In this document: piece after piece, positions 35,389-43,840 of the stretch
Layout of the letters: the number at the start of each line of letters is the position of its first letter
How positions within the stretch are numbered: position 1 is the stretch's first letter
Notes under the pieces: generated by a model
What the model saw: only the letters and a program-made list of their open reading frames with translations
The model's database searches: none
Told to the model about the DNA's origin: nothing
Translations under genes and position numbers: made by a program
Assembly (NCBI RefSeq): GCF_014205225.1
Contig: NZ_JACHNB010000001.1
Coordinates: 1,488,001 to 1,552,000, forward strand
DNA length: 64,000 nt
From: Actinoplanes octamycinicus
Lineage (GTDB): Bacteria > Actinomycetota > Actinomycetes > Mycobacteriales > Micromonosporaceae
Reading direction: 5' to 3'

Positions 35389-36720
35389 ATGTCGGCATCT
35401 GACGGCTGGCTCATCGCGGTGACTGGCTACGCGATCCTGCTGGCCTGGCCGCTCTCCACCGTCGTCCTGGTCTGGTTCGCGGTCCGCTACGTCGGCACGC
35501 ACCGGGCCCGGGTGGTCAACAAGACCCTGGCCAGCGGCGTCGGCAAGCCCGACCACTTCTGGATCATCGTGCCCGCGCTGAACGAGGAGGCGGTGGTCGC
35601 CAACACCGTGAACGCCGCCCTCGGCCTGCGCGGCGCGGCCGGCACGCTGGCCCGGGTGCTGGTCGTCGACGACGGCTCGGACGACCGGACGCCCGAGGTG
35701 CTGGCCGGCATCGACCACCCGCGCCTGCACGTGATGCGCCGCGAGCTGCCCGAGGCCCGGCAGGGCAAGGGCGAGGCGCTGAACGCCGCCTACCGCTTCA
35801 TCGCCCGGATCTCCGCCGAGGAGGGCATCCCGGCCCACCGGGTGGTGCTCGGCATCATCGACGGCGACGGCCAGGGCAGCGAGAACATCCTGGTCGAGGT
35901 CGGCCGGCTGATGGGCGACACCAAGGTCGGCGCGGTCCAGGTGCAGGTCCGGATCCGCAACCGGAACAAGCTGCTCGGCGCGGTCCAGGACCTGGAATTC
36001 GGCGCGATCGTGGACGCCTGCCAGAACATGCGGGACGCGCTGGACACCGTCGGCCTCGGCGGCAACGGCCAGTTCAGCCGGCTCTCCACGCTGATCGCGC
36101 TGGGCGACGCCCCGTGGTCCAGCTGCCTGGTCGAGGACATGGAGCTGGGCCTGCGGATGCACCTGCAGGGCGTCTCGATCCGCTACTCGTCGCGCGCCTC
36201 GGTCACCCAGCAGGCGGTGGTCGACCTCAAGCGCCTCACCCGGCAGCGCACCCGCTGGGCGCAGGGCAACCTGCAGTGCGCCCGCTACCTCGGCTCGCTG
36301 TTCTCCTCCGGCAACATCACCCGCACCTCGCTGGTCGAGATCCTGCACTACCTGATCTCGCCGTGGGTCAACGCGATCGTCGCGGTCCTGCTCTCGCTCA
36401 GCATGATCGTCGGGGCGCTGGGCCTCATGATCGGTCACCCGCTGCCGATTCTGCCCACCTGGGTCGCCCTCGGTCTGAGCCTCGGCATCTGGCTGGTCGT
36501 GACCACGTTCCCGGGTCTGGTCTGGGTGCTCGTGCACCGGACCAAGCGCGGGGACGAGTCGATGTCCCGCATGCTGCTCGCCGCCCTGGCATACCCGGCC
36601 TTCCTGCTCCTCGGCCTGGTCGCCACCTACCGGGCGCTGGGCCGGCAGCTGACCGGCAAGCAGGCCTGGGCCAAGACCGAGCGCCTCGTCGAGGAGCCGC
36701 TGGTCCTGCAGACCGCCTGA
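35389..36720 (+). CDS. Family 2 glycosyltransferase (processive polysaccharide synthase-like)
   Basis: 443 residues. The ATG at 35389 follows GGGGGA. One N-terminal membrane helix, then a GT-A domain with VPALNEEAVVANTV, VLVVDDGSDDRT, IIDGDGQG (DxD) and SCLVEDMELG, and the QxxRW motif in TRQRTRWAQGN. Three or four C-terminal helices follow (about 320-440). This layout fits membrane polymerases such as NAG/hyaluronan/cellulose-type synthases that build and extrude a surface polymer. It begins a three-gene operon with a UDP-GlcNAc 2-epimerase and a deacetylase-like protein, suggesting an amino-sugar polymer (inference). Confidence 0.9.
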   Translation: MSASDGWLIAVTGYAILLAWPLSTVVLVWFAVRYVGTHRARVVNKTLASGVGKPDHFWIIVPALNEEAVVANTVNAALGLRGAAGTLARVLVVDDGSDDRTPEVLAGIDHPRLHVMRRELPEARQGKGEALNAAYRFIARISAEEGIPAHRVVLGIIDGDGQGSENILVEVGRLMGDTKVGAVQVQVRIRNRNKLLGAVQDLEFGAIVDACQNMRDALDTVGLGGNGQFSRLSTLIALGDAPWSSCLVEDMELGLRMHLQGVSIRYSSRASVTQQAVVDLKRLTRQRTRWAQGNLQCARYLGSLFSSGNITRTSLVEILHYLISPWVNAIVAVLLSLSMIVGALGLMIGHPLPILPTWVALGLSLGIWLVVTTFPGLVWVLVHRTKRGDESMSRMLLAALAYPAFLLLGLVATYRALGRQLTGKQAWAKTERLVEEPLVLQTA

Positions 36721-36780
36721 GCCCGCAGGCGACCGCACCACCGCACCACCCCCCATCCCCCTGTGAAGGAAGGCTCCCCC

Positions 36781-37962
36781 TTGTCCCTTCGCGAAGTACA
36801 CCTGATCGGCGGCACCCGGCCCGAGGCCGTCAAGCTCGCCCCGGTCGCCCTCGCCTTCCGCGAGGCCGGCCTGCTCACCCCGATCCTGCTGGCCAGCGGC
36901 CAGCATCCGGCAATGGTCACCCAGGCCCTCGGCGCGTTCGGCCTGGCGCCGGACATCACGCTCACCGTCGACCGCGCCTCCGGCACCCAGGCCGAGCTGC
37001 TCACCGCGATGATCCAGCAGCTCGACGAGCTGTGGTCGGTACGCACCCCGGCCGCCGTGATCGTCCAGGGCGACACCACCACCAGCCTGGCCGGCGCGCT
37101 GGCCGCGTTCTGGCGGCGGATCCCGGTGGTGCACCTGGAGGCCGGGCTGCGCTCCGGTGACCTGGAGTCGCCGTTCCCGGAGGAGGGCAACCGCCGGCTG
37201 GTCGCCCAGGTCGCCGCGCTGCACCTGGCCCCGACGCCGCTGGCCGCGATGAACCTGCTGGACGAGAAGATCCCGGCGGGCGACGTGCTGGTCACCGGCA
37301 ACACGGTGGTGGACGCGACGCTGGCGGTGGCGGCACGCAAGCTGCCGTACGAAAATCCGGCTGTCGCCGAAGCGCGGGCCGCGGCCACCGGGCGTCTCGT
37401 CCTGGTCACCGCGCACCGCCGGGAGTCCTGGGGCGAGCCGCTGGACCGGATCCTGGGCGCGGTCAAGGAGCTGATCGCCCGCTACCCGGACATCGACGTG
37501 GTGCTGCCCAGCCACCCCAACCCGGCGGTCCGCGCCCAGGTGGACGGCGCGCTGGCCGGGGTGGAGCGGGTCACCGTGACCGACCCGCTGCCCTACCCGG
37601 ACCTGGCCCGGCTGCTCTCCGAGGCCTACCTGGTGCTCACCGACTCGGGCGGGATCCAGGAGGAGGCGCCGTCGTTCGGCGTCCCGGCCCTGGTGCTGCG
37701 GGACGTCACCGAGCGCGTCGAGTCGCTGCACGCCGGCTGCGCGAAGCTGGTCGGTTCCGACCCGGAGCTGATCGTCGCCGAGGCGGCCGCGCTGCTGGAC
37801 GACCGGTCCCGCCGGGACGCGATGACCGCGGGCGGCAACCCGTACGGGGACGGCCGCGCCGCCGAGCGCACCGCCCAGGCGACCGCCGCCCTGCTCGGCC
37901 TCGCCGCCGCCCCGGAAGCCATGCCCGTCCTGCAGTCCGCCGAGATCGGAGCCGTCGCCTGA
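36781..37962 (+). CDS. wecB: UDP-N-acetylglucosamine 2-epimerase (non-hydrolysing)
   Basis: 393 residues. The TTG at 36781 has GAAGGAAGG 7 nt upstream; the only earlier start (GTG 36763) lacks a ribosome site, so a TTG start is preferred. Motifs are LIGGTRPEAVKLAPVALAF, VQGDTTTSLAGAL, HLEAGLRSGDLESPFPEEGNRR, TAHRRESWGEPL and LTDSGGIQEEAPSFG. It interconverts UDP-GlcNAc and UDP-ManNAc, providing sugar for surface polymers. It lies 60 nt behind the GT2 gene and its stop overlaps the next start (TGATG). Confidence 0.93.
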   Translation: MSLREVHLIGGTRPEAVKLAPVALAFREAGLLTPILLASGQHPAMVTQALGAFGLAPDITLTVDRASGTQAELLTAMIQQLDELWSVRTPAAVIVQGDTTTSLAGALAAFWRRIPVVHLEAGLRSGDLESPFPEEGNRRLVAQVAALHLAPTPLAAMNLLDEKIPAGDVLVTGNTVVDATLAVAARKLPYENPAVAEARAAATGRLVLVTAHRRESWGEPLDRILGAVKELIARYPDIDVVLPSHPNPAVRAQVDGALAGVERVTVTDPLPYPDLARLLSEAYLVLTDSGGIQEEAPSFGVPALVLRDVTERVESLHAGCAKLVGSDPELIVAEAAALLDDRSRRDAMTAGGNPYGDGRAAERTAQATAALLGLAAAPEAMPVLQSAEIGAVA

Positions 37963-39590
37963 TGCGCACCTCGAAGGTCACCCGACGCACCCTGATCGCC
38001 GGCGGCGGTGCGGCCGCCGTGGCCGCCGCGGTCGGCCTGAGCACCGTGGAGGCGGATGCCGCCGCCTCGCTGCCGGTCAGCACCCCGCTGATCGGCCGGA
38101 CCGGCAAGGCCGCCCCCGGCGCCGGTTCGGCGAAGGTCCTGGTCCTCTACGACACCACCGGCGAGTACGGCTGGCTGGGCGAGGTCTACGCCACCCAGAC
38201 CGCGAACCTCGCCTCGCACTTCGGCACCTGGACGGCCGCGCCGGTGATCAAGTACCGGACCGGCGACCTGAACGCCTACTCCGCGGTGATCTACCTGGGC
38301 TCGACCTACGACGAGCCGGTGCCGGACGCCTTCCTGACCGACGTGCTGGCCACCACCAAGCCGGTGACCTGGGTCTACGACAACATCTGGCAACTCGCCG
38401 CGAAGCCCGGCTTCACCGACCGGTACGGCTTCGCCAGCGGCACCTTCGACCTCGCCCCGGTGACCGAGGTGCGGTACAAGGGCCGGAAGCTGACCCGGAG
38501 CACGGACAACCAGGCCGGGATCATGAACCTGCCGATCAGCGACCCCGCCAAGGTCAGCACGCTGGCCACCGCGGTCCGCGCGGACGGCACCACGTACCCG
38601 TGGGCGGTGAAGTCCGGCAACCTCACCTACGTCGGCGAGATCCCGTTCTCCTACGTCACCCACGACGACCGCTACCTGATCTTCGCCGACCTGCTCTTCG
38701 ACGCGGTGGGCAGCACCGCGCCGGAGCGGCACCGGGCGCTGATCCGGATCGAGGACGTCGGGCCGGACGCCGACCCGGAGCAGCTCCGGGCGGTCGCCGA
38801 CTTCCTGGCCGCGGAGAAGGTGCCGTTCAGCGTCGCGGTCTACCCGCGCTTCCGGGACCCGAAGGGCGTGCAGAACAACGGCCCGGCGCAGGACTACACG
38901 CTGGCCTCCCGGCCGAAGGTGGTCGCCGCGCTGAAGTACATGCAGGCCAAGGGCGGCACGCTGCTCATGCACGGGTACACCCACCAGTACGGCTCGGTGG
39001 CGAACCCGTACGACGGGGTGAGCGCGAACGACTTCGAGTTCTACACCGCGCACGTCGACTCGCACGACAGCGTGATCTACGACGGGCCGGTCGCCGAGGA
39101 CTCGGCCGCCTGGGCCACCGCCCGGATGATCGCCTCCGGCGCGATCTTCGTGGCCACCGGCCTGGGCGCCCCGAAGATCTTCGAGTTCCCGCACTACGCC
39201 GCCAGCCCGGCGGACTACCAGGCGGTGCACGCGCTGTTCGGCAAGCGCTACGACCGTGGCCTGTACTTCCCGGGCGTGCTGGCCGGCGGCAAGTACGACT
39301 ACAGCCGCCAGTTCGGGCAGTTCTTCCCGTACACGGTGCGCGACGTCTACGGCTCGGTGGTGGTCCCGGAGAACGTCGGCAACGTGGAGACCGAGGCGTT
39401 CAACAACCACCCGGTCCGGCTGCCGGCCGACATCGTCGCGTCGGCCGAGCGCAACCTGGTGGTCCGGGACGGCGTGGCGAGCTGCTTCTACCACGCCTAC
39501 CTCGGCACCGATCACCTGAAGGACCTGATCGGCGGGATCAAGAACCTCGGCTACACGTTCGTGAGCGCCGAGACGATGCTCAACGGCTGA
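37962..39590 (+). CDS. Tat-exported DUF2334 polysaccharide deacetylase-like protein
   Basis: 542 residues, ATG overlapping the epimerase stop by one base. Twin-arginine signal MRTSKVTRRTLIAGGG with an Ala-rich h-region. The mature part has an N-terminal alpha/beta domain (AKVLVLYDTTGEYGWLGEVY) and a NodB-like DUF2334 domain with RIEDVGPDADPEQL, FSVAVYPRF, LLMHGYTHQYG and EFPHYAASPADY, offering Asp and His residues as in metal-dependent deacetylases. It would act outside the cell on the polymer made by the GT2. DUF2334 activity is not well characterised, so deacetylation is inference. Confidence 0.88.
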   Translation: MRTSKVTRRTLIAGGGAAAVAAAVGLSTVEADAAASLPVSTPLIGRTGKAAPGAGSAKVLVLYDTTGEYGWLGEVYATQTANLASHFGTWTAAPVIKYRTGDLNAYSAVIYLGSTYDEPVPDAFLTDVLATTKPVTWVYDNIWQLAAKPGFTDRYGFASGTFDLAPVTEVRYKGRKLTRSTDNQAGIMNLPISDPAKVSTLATAVRADGTTYPWAVKSGNLTYVGEIPFSYVTHDDRYLIFADLLFDAVGSTAPERHRALIRIEDVGPDADPEQLRAVADFLAAEKVPFSVAVYPRFRDPKGVQNNGPAQDYTLASRPKVVAALKYMQAKGGTLLMHGYTHQYGSVANPYDGVSANDFEFYTAHVDSHDSVIYDGPVAEDSAAWATARMIASGAIFVATGLGAPKIFEFPHYAASPADYQAVHALFGKRYDRGLYFPGVLAGGKYDYSRQFGQFFPYTVRDVYGSVVVPENVGNVETEAFNNHPVRLPADIVASAERNLVVRDGVASCFYHAYLGTDHLKDLIGGIKNLGYTFVSAETMLNG

Positions 39591-39606
39591 TCACCGGCTC
39601 GTCGCG

Positions 39607-39639
39607 AGGCCGCCGCCCGGGCTCGGGCGGCGGCCTTTC
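39607..39639 (+). terminator. Terminator of the polysaccharide operon
   Basis: A perfect 12-bp stem (39608-39619 with 39624-39635), GGCT loop, followed by TTTCG; 17 nt after the DUF2334 stop. Confidence 0.8.
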
Positions 39640-39665
39640 GTCGTAGCATCACGACAGGAGACGAC

Positions 39666-40016
39666 ATGGACGTAGTGGACTTCTGGGTCAGGTCCTGGAC
39701 CTCGGACGACCTGCCCGCGGCGCGCAAGCTGCTCACCCCGGACGTGGAGACCGAGTGGAACCTGGACGCCCCGGTCGACGACGAGGAGTTGCTGCAGGTG
39801 CTGCACCGGATCGCGGCCTTCGCCGACCGGGTGGAGCTGGCCGCGCGCACCGACGCGCTGGACGGCGCCGCGCTGGTCTACGACCTGGTGGCGCCGTTCG
39901 GCACCGCCCGGCTGGTCGAGTTCCTGGCCGTCGAGGACGACGTGATCACCGAGGTCCGGCACGTCTACGACACCACCGCGATCGACAGGTACTTTCCCGG
40001 CCTCTACGCCAACTGA
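39666..40016 (+). CDS. NTF2-like (SnoaL-type) fold protein
   Basis: 116 residues with ACAGGAG 5 nt before the ATG. MDVVDFWVRSWTSDDLPAARKLLTPDVETEWNL-like start, LVEFLAVEDDVITEVRHVYD and a C-terminal YFPGLYAN: the usual cone-shaped NTF2/SnoaL pattern of a small ligand-binding or isomerase-like protein. Substrate unknown. Its 3' end overlaps the convergent dienelactone hydrolase gene by 13 bp. Confidence 0.8.
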   Translation: MDVVDFWVRSWTSDDLPAARKLLTPDVETEWNLDAPVDDEELLQVLHRIAAFADRVELAARTDALDGAALVYDLVAPFGTARLVEFLAVEDDVITEVRHVYDTTAIDRYFPGLYAN

Positions 40017-40765
40017 GCCGGCAGGGCCCGGTCCAGCAGCGCGAACAGCGCCGCCCAGTGCCGCCGCTCGCCCTCCGGGTGATACATCGCCGTGTCGGAC
40101 ATGGTGAATCCGTGCGGCGCGCCCTCGTACAGCTCGGACGTGTGCCGGACGCCGGCTGACGCCAGCGCCGCCTCCAGCTCCTTGATCTGGTCCGGCGTCA
40201 TCGAGCCGTCGTTGTCGGCGTGTCCGAAGTAGACCTCGCCGGTGATCGAGCTGACGGCCAGGTGCGGGCTGTCCGGACCGTCGGTGACCAGCCGGCCGGC
40301 GTGGAAGCTGCCCAGCACCGCGAGCCGGTCCGGCAGCGCGGAGATCGCGATCAGCGCGTTCCGGCCTCCCATGCAGTACCCGACGATCCCGGCCGGCCCG
40401 GCCGCGACACCGTCCTGCGCGCTGAGGAAGTCCAGGTAGGCCGTAGTGTCGGCGACCAACCGGTCCGGCGTGAGCCCCTGGATCATCGGCATGAGCCGGC
40501 CGAACGCGGCACTGCGCTTCTCCGCGTCGCTCAGCTCCTCCGGGTCCACCAGCGGGCTGCGCTGATCCCGGTAGAAGAGATTGGGCACCAGCACCGCGTA
40601 GCCGTGCTCGGCGATCCGGTCGGCCATCTCCCGGAGCCGCGGGCGGAGACCGAACCCGTCCATGAAGAACAGGATTCCCGGGTACGGCCCAGGACCGTCC
40701 GGCTTGACGAAGTACGCGTCGGATCGGCCGTCCGCGGCCGGCACGTCGATCGAGCTCTGCTGCAT
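40004..40765 (-). CDS. Dienelactone hydrolase family protein
   Basis: 253 residues. The ATG at 40765 (MQQSSIDVPAADG) has GGAGGA 7 nt upstream, better than the in-frame ATG nine codons earlier. Alpha/beta hydrolase with the DLH nucleophile motif GYCMGGRNAL (Cys), a FGHADNDGSMTPDQ segment carrying the Asp and the catalytic His in YEGAPHGFTM. Members hydrolyse dienelactones or related esters in aromatic catabolism; the true substrate here is unknown. A TetR gene is divergent, 89 nt away, and is the likely regulator. Confidence 0.92.
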   Translation of the reverse strand: MQQSSIDVPAADGRSDAYFVKPDGPGPYPGILFFMDGFGLRPRLREMADRIAEHGYAVLVPNLFYRDQRSPLVDPEELSDAEKRSAAFGRLMPMIQGLTPDRLVADTTAYLDFLSAQDGVAAGPAGIVGYCMGGRNALIAISALPDRLAVLGSFHAGRLVTDGPDSPHLAVSSITGEVYFGHADNDGSMTPDQIKELEAALASAGVRHTSELYEGAPHGFTMSDTAMYHPEGERRHWAALFALLDRALPAQLA

Positions 40766-40854
40766 CGCGATGTCCTCCGCACCATTGGTCATGATCCGGG
40801 CGACCGTAGCATCGGCTGACGGCTTTGCCGACCGAACGCCGTATTGTGTGGCGC

Positions 40855-41412
40855 ATGGCCACCCGGCTGCGTGCGGATGCCCGCCGAAATCGAGCGGCCC
40901 TGCTCACCGCCGCTCGCGAGGTCTTCGCGGAGCAGGGTCTGGACGCCTCGCTGGACGAGATCGCCAAGCGCGCCGGGGTCGGCAACGCCACCCTCTACCG
41001 CCGCTTCCCCAGTCGCCGGCACCTGATCGCCGAGGTCTTCGCCAGCCACATGACCGCCGCGGTCCGGCTCGCCGACCAGGCGCTGGAGCATCCGGACCCG
41101 TGGGCCGCGTTCGTCGGCTACCTGACCCGGGTCTGCGAGCTGCAGGCCACCGACCGCGGCCTGGCCGAGCTGCTCGTGACCAGCGCGTTCGACGACGACG
41201 AGCGGCTGTCCGCGCTGCGGGTGGCCGCCCAGCAGCGCGCGGTGGACGTGCTGACCCGGGCGCAGCGGGCCGGCCGGCTGCGCGGCGACTTCACCCGGCA
41301 CGACCTCTGGCTGGTGATGATGGCGAACGCCGGGGTGAACCGGCACGCCACCGACCCGAACGCCTGGCGCCGCCAGCTGGCCCTGCTCCTGGGCGGTCTG
41401 GCGACCCGGTGA
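40855..41412 (+). CDS. TetR family transcriptional regulator
   Basis: 185 residues from the ATG at 40855 (in-frame starts at 40825 and 40846 are also possible). N-terminal helix-turn-helix: RRNRAALLTAAREVFAEQGL, ASLDEIAKRAGVGNATLYRRFPSRRHLIAEVF. The C-terminal helical domain is of the small SbtR-like type (WAAFVGYLTRVCELQATDRGLAELL). It probably represses itself and the divergent dienelactone hydrolase in response to a small ligand (inference from arrangement). Confidence 0.92.
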   Translation: MATRLRADARRNRAALLTAAREVFAEQGLDASLDEIAKRAGVGNATLYRRFPSRRHLIAEVFASHMTAAVRLADQALEHPDPWAAFVGYLTRVCELQATDRGLAELLVTSAFDDDERLSALRVAAQQRAVDVLTRAQRAGRLRGDFTRHDLWLVMMANAGVNRHATDPNAWRRQLALLLGGLATR

Positions 41413-41529
41413 CAGGCCGGTCACGGTGCGGCTTTTAAGGATGTTTAAGGCTTGCGCCGGAGACCGTTAAGACGGCTTCGACGAACAATCGCTGGCGTCA
41501 CAAGCCCTCGTGATTGATCGGAGCCTCCC

Positions 41530-42993
41530 ATGCAACGCAGCCGTCTGCGGCTCGCCATCTACTCCTCCGCCGCGGTGCTCGCGGTCGGCGGGGGCATCGG
41601 CGCGGCGGTCGCTGCCACCACCGGCGGCACGGGCAGCCTGAGTGCCAGCTTCGCCAAGGACAGCGACTGGGGCTCCGGCTACCAGGCGCACTACACGATC
41701 AAGAACGGCACCGGCGCCGAGGTGAACGGCTGGCAGCTGGTCTTCGACCTGCCGAGCACCGCGAAGCTGAGCACCTCCTGGGACGCCACGGTGACCACCA
41801 GCGGCAGCACCGAGACGGCCCGGAACGCGGCGTGGAACGGCACCATCCCGGCCGGTGGCTCGATCTCCTTCGGTTTCGTGGTCAACGGCAAGGGCGACCC
41901 GACGAGCTGCACCATCAATGGCGCGTCCTGCACCGCCGGCGGCGCGACCGTGGCCCCGACCGCCACCGCCACGGCGACGCCCACCACGACCGCGACCGTC
42001 GCGCCGACCAAGACCGCGACGGCCACGCCGACCAAGACCGCCACCGCGACGCCGACCAAGACCACCACGGTCGCGCCGACCACCACCGCGACCGGCGGGA
42101 CCGGCTCGTCGGGCGGCGGGGTGCTGGTCGCCCCGTACGTCGACATGGGCATCCTCTCCAACGGCGGCACGCTCTCCGCGCTGGCCGCCGGCGGCAACGT
42201 CAAGTCGTTCAGCCTGGCGTTCGTCACCGCGACCGGCTGCAAGGCCAGCTGGTTCGGCGCGTTCGACCCGCGGCAGAAGCAGTTCGCCGACCAGATCGGC
42301 GCGATCCGGGCGGCCGGTGGCGACGTGAAGGTGTCGTTCGGCGGCGCGACCGGCGTCGAGCTGGCCCAGGCCTGCACCTCGACCAGTGCCCTGCAGGCCG
42401 AGTACCAGGCCGTGGTGGACGCCTACCAGCTGAAGTACATCGACCTGGACATCGAGGGCGCGGCATCGGCGGACACCGCCTCGATCAACCGCCGTTCGGC
42501 CGCGCTGGCCGCGCTGCAGAAGGCCAACCCGGGCCTGAAGATCTCGCTGACCCTGCCGGTGCTGCCGGAGGGCCTGACCGCGGACGGCCTGAACGTGGTC
42601 AAGTCGGCCAAGGACGCCGGCGTGGACCTGGACCTGGTCAACATCATGGCGATGGACTACGGCCGGTCCGCGCAGGACTACGGTGACCTGGCGATCCAGG
42701 CGGTCACCTCGACCAAGAACCAGCTCAAGTCGCTGTACGGCACCAGCGACGCGGCGGCCTTCAAGATGGTCGGCGTCACCCCGATGATCGGCAAGAACGA
42801 CGACAGCGGCACGTTCACGCAGAGCGACGCCAAGGACGTGGTCGCCTTCGCCAACGCGAACCACCTGGGCTTCGTCTCCTTCTGGGAGATGCAGCGGGAC
42901 AAGAACGCCTGCCAGGGCGCGCTCTTCCAGTGCACCAACGTCAGCCAGACCGCCTTCGAGTTCTCCAAGATCTTCGCCGGTTTCCAGGGCTGA
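41530..42993 (+). CDS. Secreted chitinase: CBM2 plus GH18 domain
   Basis: 487 residues. Signal peptide (LAIYSSAAVLAVGGGIGAAV), then a family 2 carbohydrate-binding module (about 35-136, with W47, W68 and W84 surface tryptophans and one Cys pair). A Thr/Pro/Ala-rich repeat linker follows (about 139-195, PTKTATATPTK units), then a GH18 barrel from about 198 (LVAPYVDMG). The catalytic strand reads YIDLDIEG with D305, D307 and the acid/base E309; the first Asp of the canonical DxxDxDxE is Lys302. MAMDYG and the WEMQRD strand are present. It hydrolyses chitin outside the cell, complementing the LPMO at 59098-59916. Confidence 0.93.
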   Translation: MQRSRLRLAIYSSAAVLAVGGGIGAAVAATTGGTGSLSASFAKDSDWGSGYQAHYTIKNGTGAEVNGWQLVFDLPSTAKLSTSWDATVTTSGSTETARNAAWNGTIPAGGSISFGFVVNGKGDPTSCTINGASCTAGGATVAPTATATATPTTTATVAPTKTATATPTKTATATPTKTTTVAPTTTATGGTGSSGGGVLVAPYVDMGILSNGGTLSALAAGGNVKSFSLAFVTATGCKASWFGAFDPRQKQFADQIGAIRAAGGDVKVSFGGATGVELAQACTSTSALQAEYQAVVDAYQLKYIDLDIEGAASADTASINRRSAALAALQKANPGLKISLTLPVLPEGLTADGLNVVKSAKDAGVDLDLVNIMAMDYGRSAQDYGDLAIQAVTSTKNQLKSLYGTSDAAAFKMVGVTPMIGKNDDSGTFTQSDAKDVVAFANANHLGFVSFWEMQRDKNACQGALFQCTNVSQTAFEFSKIFAGFQG

Positions 42994-43027
42994 CCTTCAA
43001 AGATCAAGACCAGTTTCCGGTACGCGT

Positions 43028-43058
43028 AGAGCACGGTCCCGCCACGGGGCCGTGCTCT
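43028..43058 (+). terminator. Terminator after the chitinase gene
   Basis: A 13-bp stem AGAGCACGGTCCC / GGGGCCGTGCTCT with one G-U pair and a 5-nt loop; 35 nt after the stop; weak U content. Confidence 0.7.
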
Positions 43059-43120
43059 CGTCGTACCCGAATCGGGTGGTGATCTCGCCGTTGATCTTCC
43101 GGTGGTGAGCCCGGCGGAGC

Positions 43121-43729
43121 TCAGGCGAAGCCGCGGCCCGCCTCGACGAGCGCCTCGCTCGCCAGGTCCCAGTAGCCGACCTCCGGCCTACGCTCCAGCC
43201 AGACGGTCAGCGAGATCCGCAGCACCGCCAGGAACGTCCCGGCGATCAACTGGGACCGCAGCCCGAGCGGGTCGGCCGGGCCGAGCCGCAAGGCCACCTC
43301 GGCGGCCATCTCCCGCTCCAGCGCGGCGAACGTCTGCACCTGCGCGGCGGCCAGCGACGGGTGCCGGCGGACCATCCGGTTCCGGCTCATCCACTCCGGG
43401 TCGAGGTCGCCCAGCCCGCGGTAGAACCGCTCGGCGGCCGCGCACAGCGCCGCCCACGGCGACTCGCTCGCCGGCCGTTCCCGGACCAGCCCGGCCAGCT
43501 GCCGCATCCGCTGCAGGTCGCCGTAGAAGAGGGCCTCCTCCTTGTTGGCGAAGTAGTTGGAGAAGGTCCGCCGGGAGACGCCGGCCTCGTCCGCGATCGC
43601 CTCGACCGTCACCCGCTCCGGCCCGTGCTCGAACGCCAGCCGCAGGGCCGCCTCGTGCAGCGCCTGCCGGGTGGCCGCCTTCTTCCGCTCGCGCAGGCCC
43701 AGCTCCGGCTCGGACGTGGTGTCGGTCAT
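43121..43729 (-). CDS. TetR family transcriptional regulator
   Basis: 202 residues from the ATG at 43729 (MTDTTSEPELGLRERKKAAT). Helix-turn-helix RQALHEAALRLAFEHGPERVTVEAIADEAGVSRRTFSNYFANKEEALF. C-terminal ligand domain with RLGPADPLGLRSQLIAGTFLAVLRI. Divergent from an MFS efflux gene with a 111-nt gap holding an inverted repeat, the classic arrangement of a repressor of a drug-efflux pump. The ribosome site is weak. Confidence 0.92.
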   Translation of the reverse strand: MTDTTSEPELGLRERKKAATRQALHEAALRLAFEHGPERVTVEAIADEAGVSRRTFSNYFANKEEALFYGDLQRMRQLAGLVRERPASESPWAALCAAAERFYRGLGDLDPEWMSRNRMVRRHPSLAAAQVQTFAALEREMAAEVALRLGPADPLGLRSQLIAGTFLAVLRISLTVWLERRPEVGYWDLASEALVEAGRGFA

Positions 43730-43761
43730 GCCGGGAAGCGTACCGGCGACGTACATCACTT

Positions 43762-43787
43762 CCCAGTGAGAAAGTTTGCACACTGGG
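43762..43787. promoter_or_regulatory. Candidate TetR operator between regulator and MFS pump
   Basis: An inverted repeat CCCAGTG-(12 nt)-CACTGGG in the shared 111-nt promoter region. A possible pump promoter (TTGCAC at 43776, 17-nt spacer, GATAGT at 43799) overlaps its right half, so binding would block transcription. Inference from position and symmetry. Confidence 0.5.
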
Positions 43788-43840
43788 CAACGCTTGCCGA
43801 TAGTTGTATCGAGCAACCAATACCGAAAGGGGCAGCGCGG

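Noticed and set aside
35359..37731. 790-codon minus-strand frame over GT2 and epimerase genes
   Set aside because: Antisense to two genes with all family motifs; it has no recognisable protein features.
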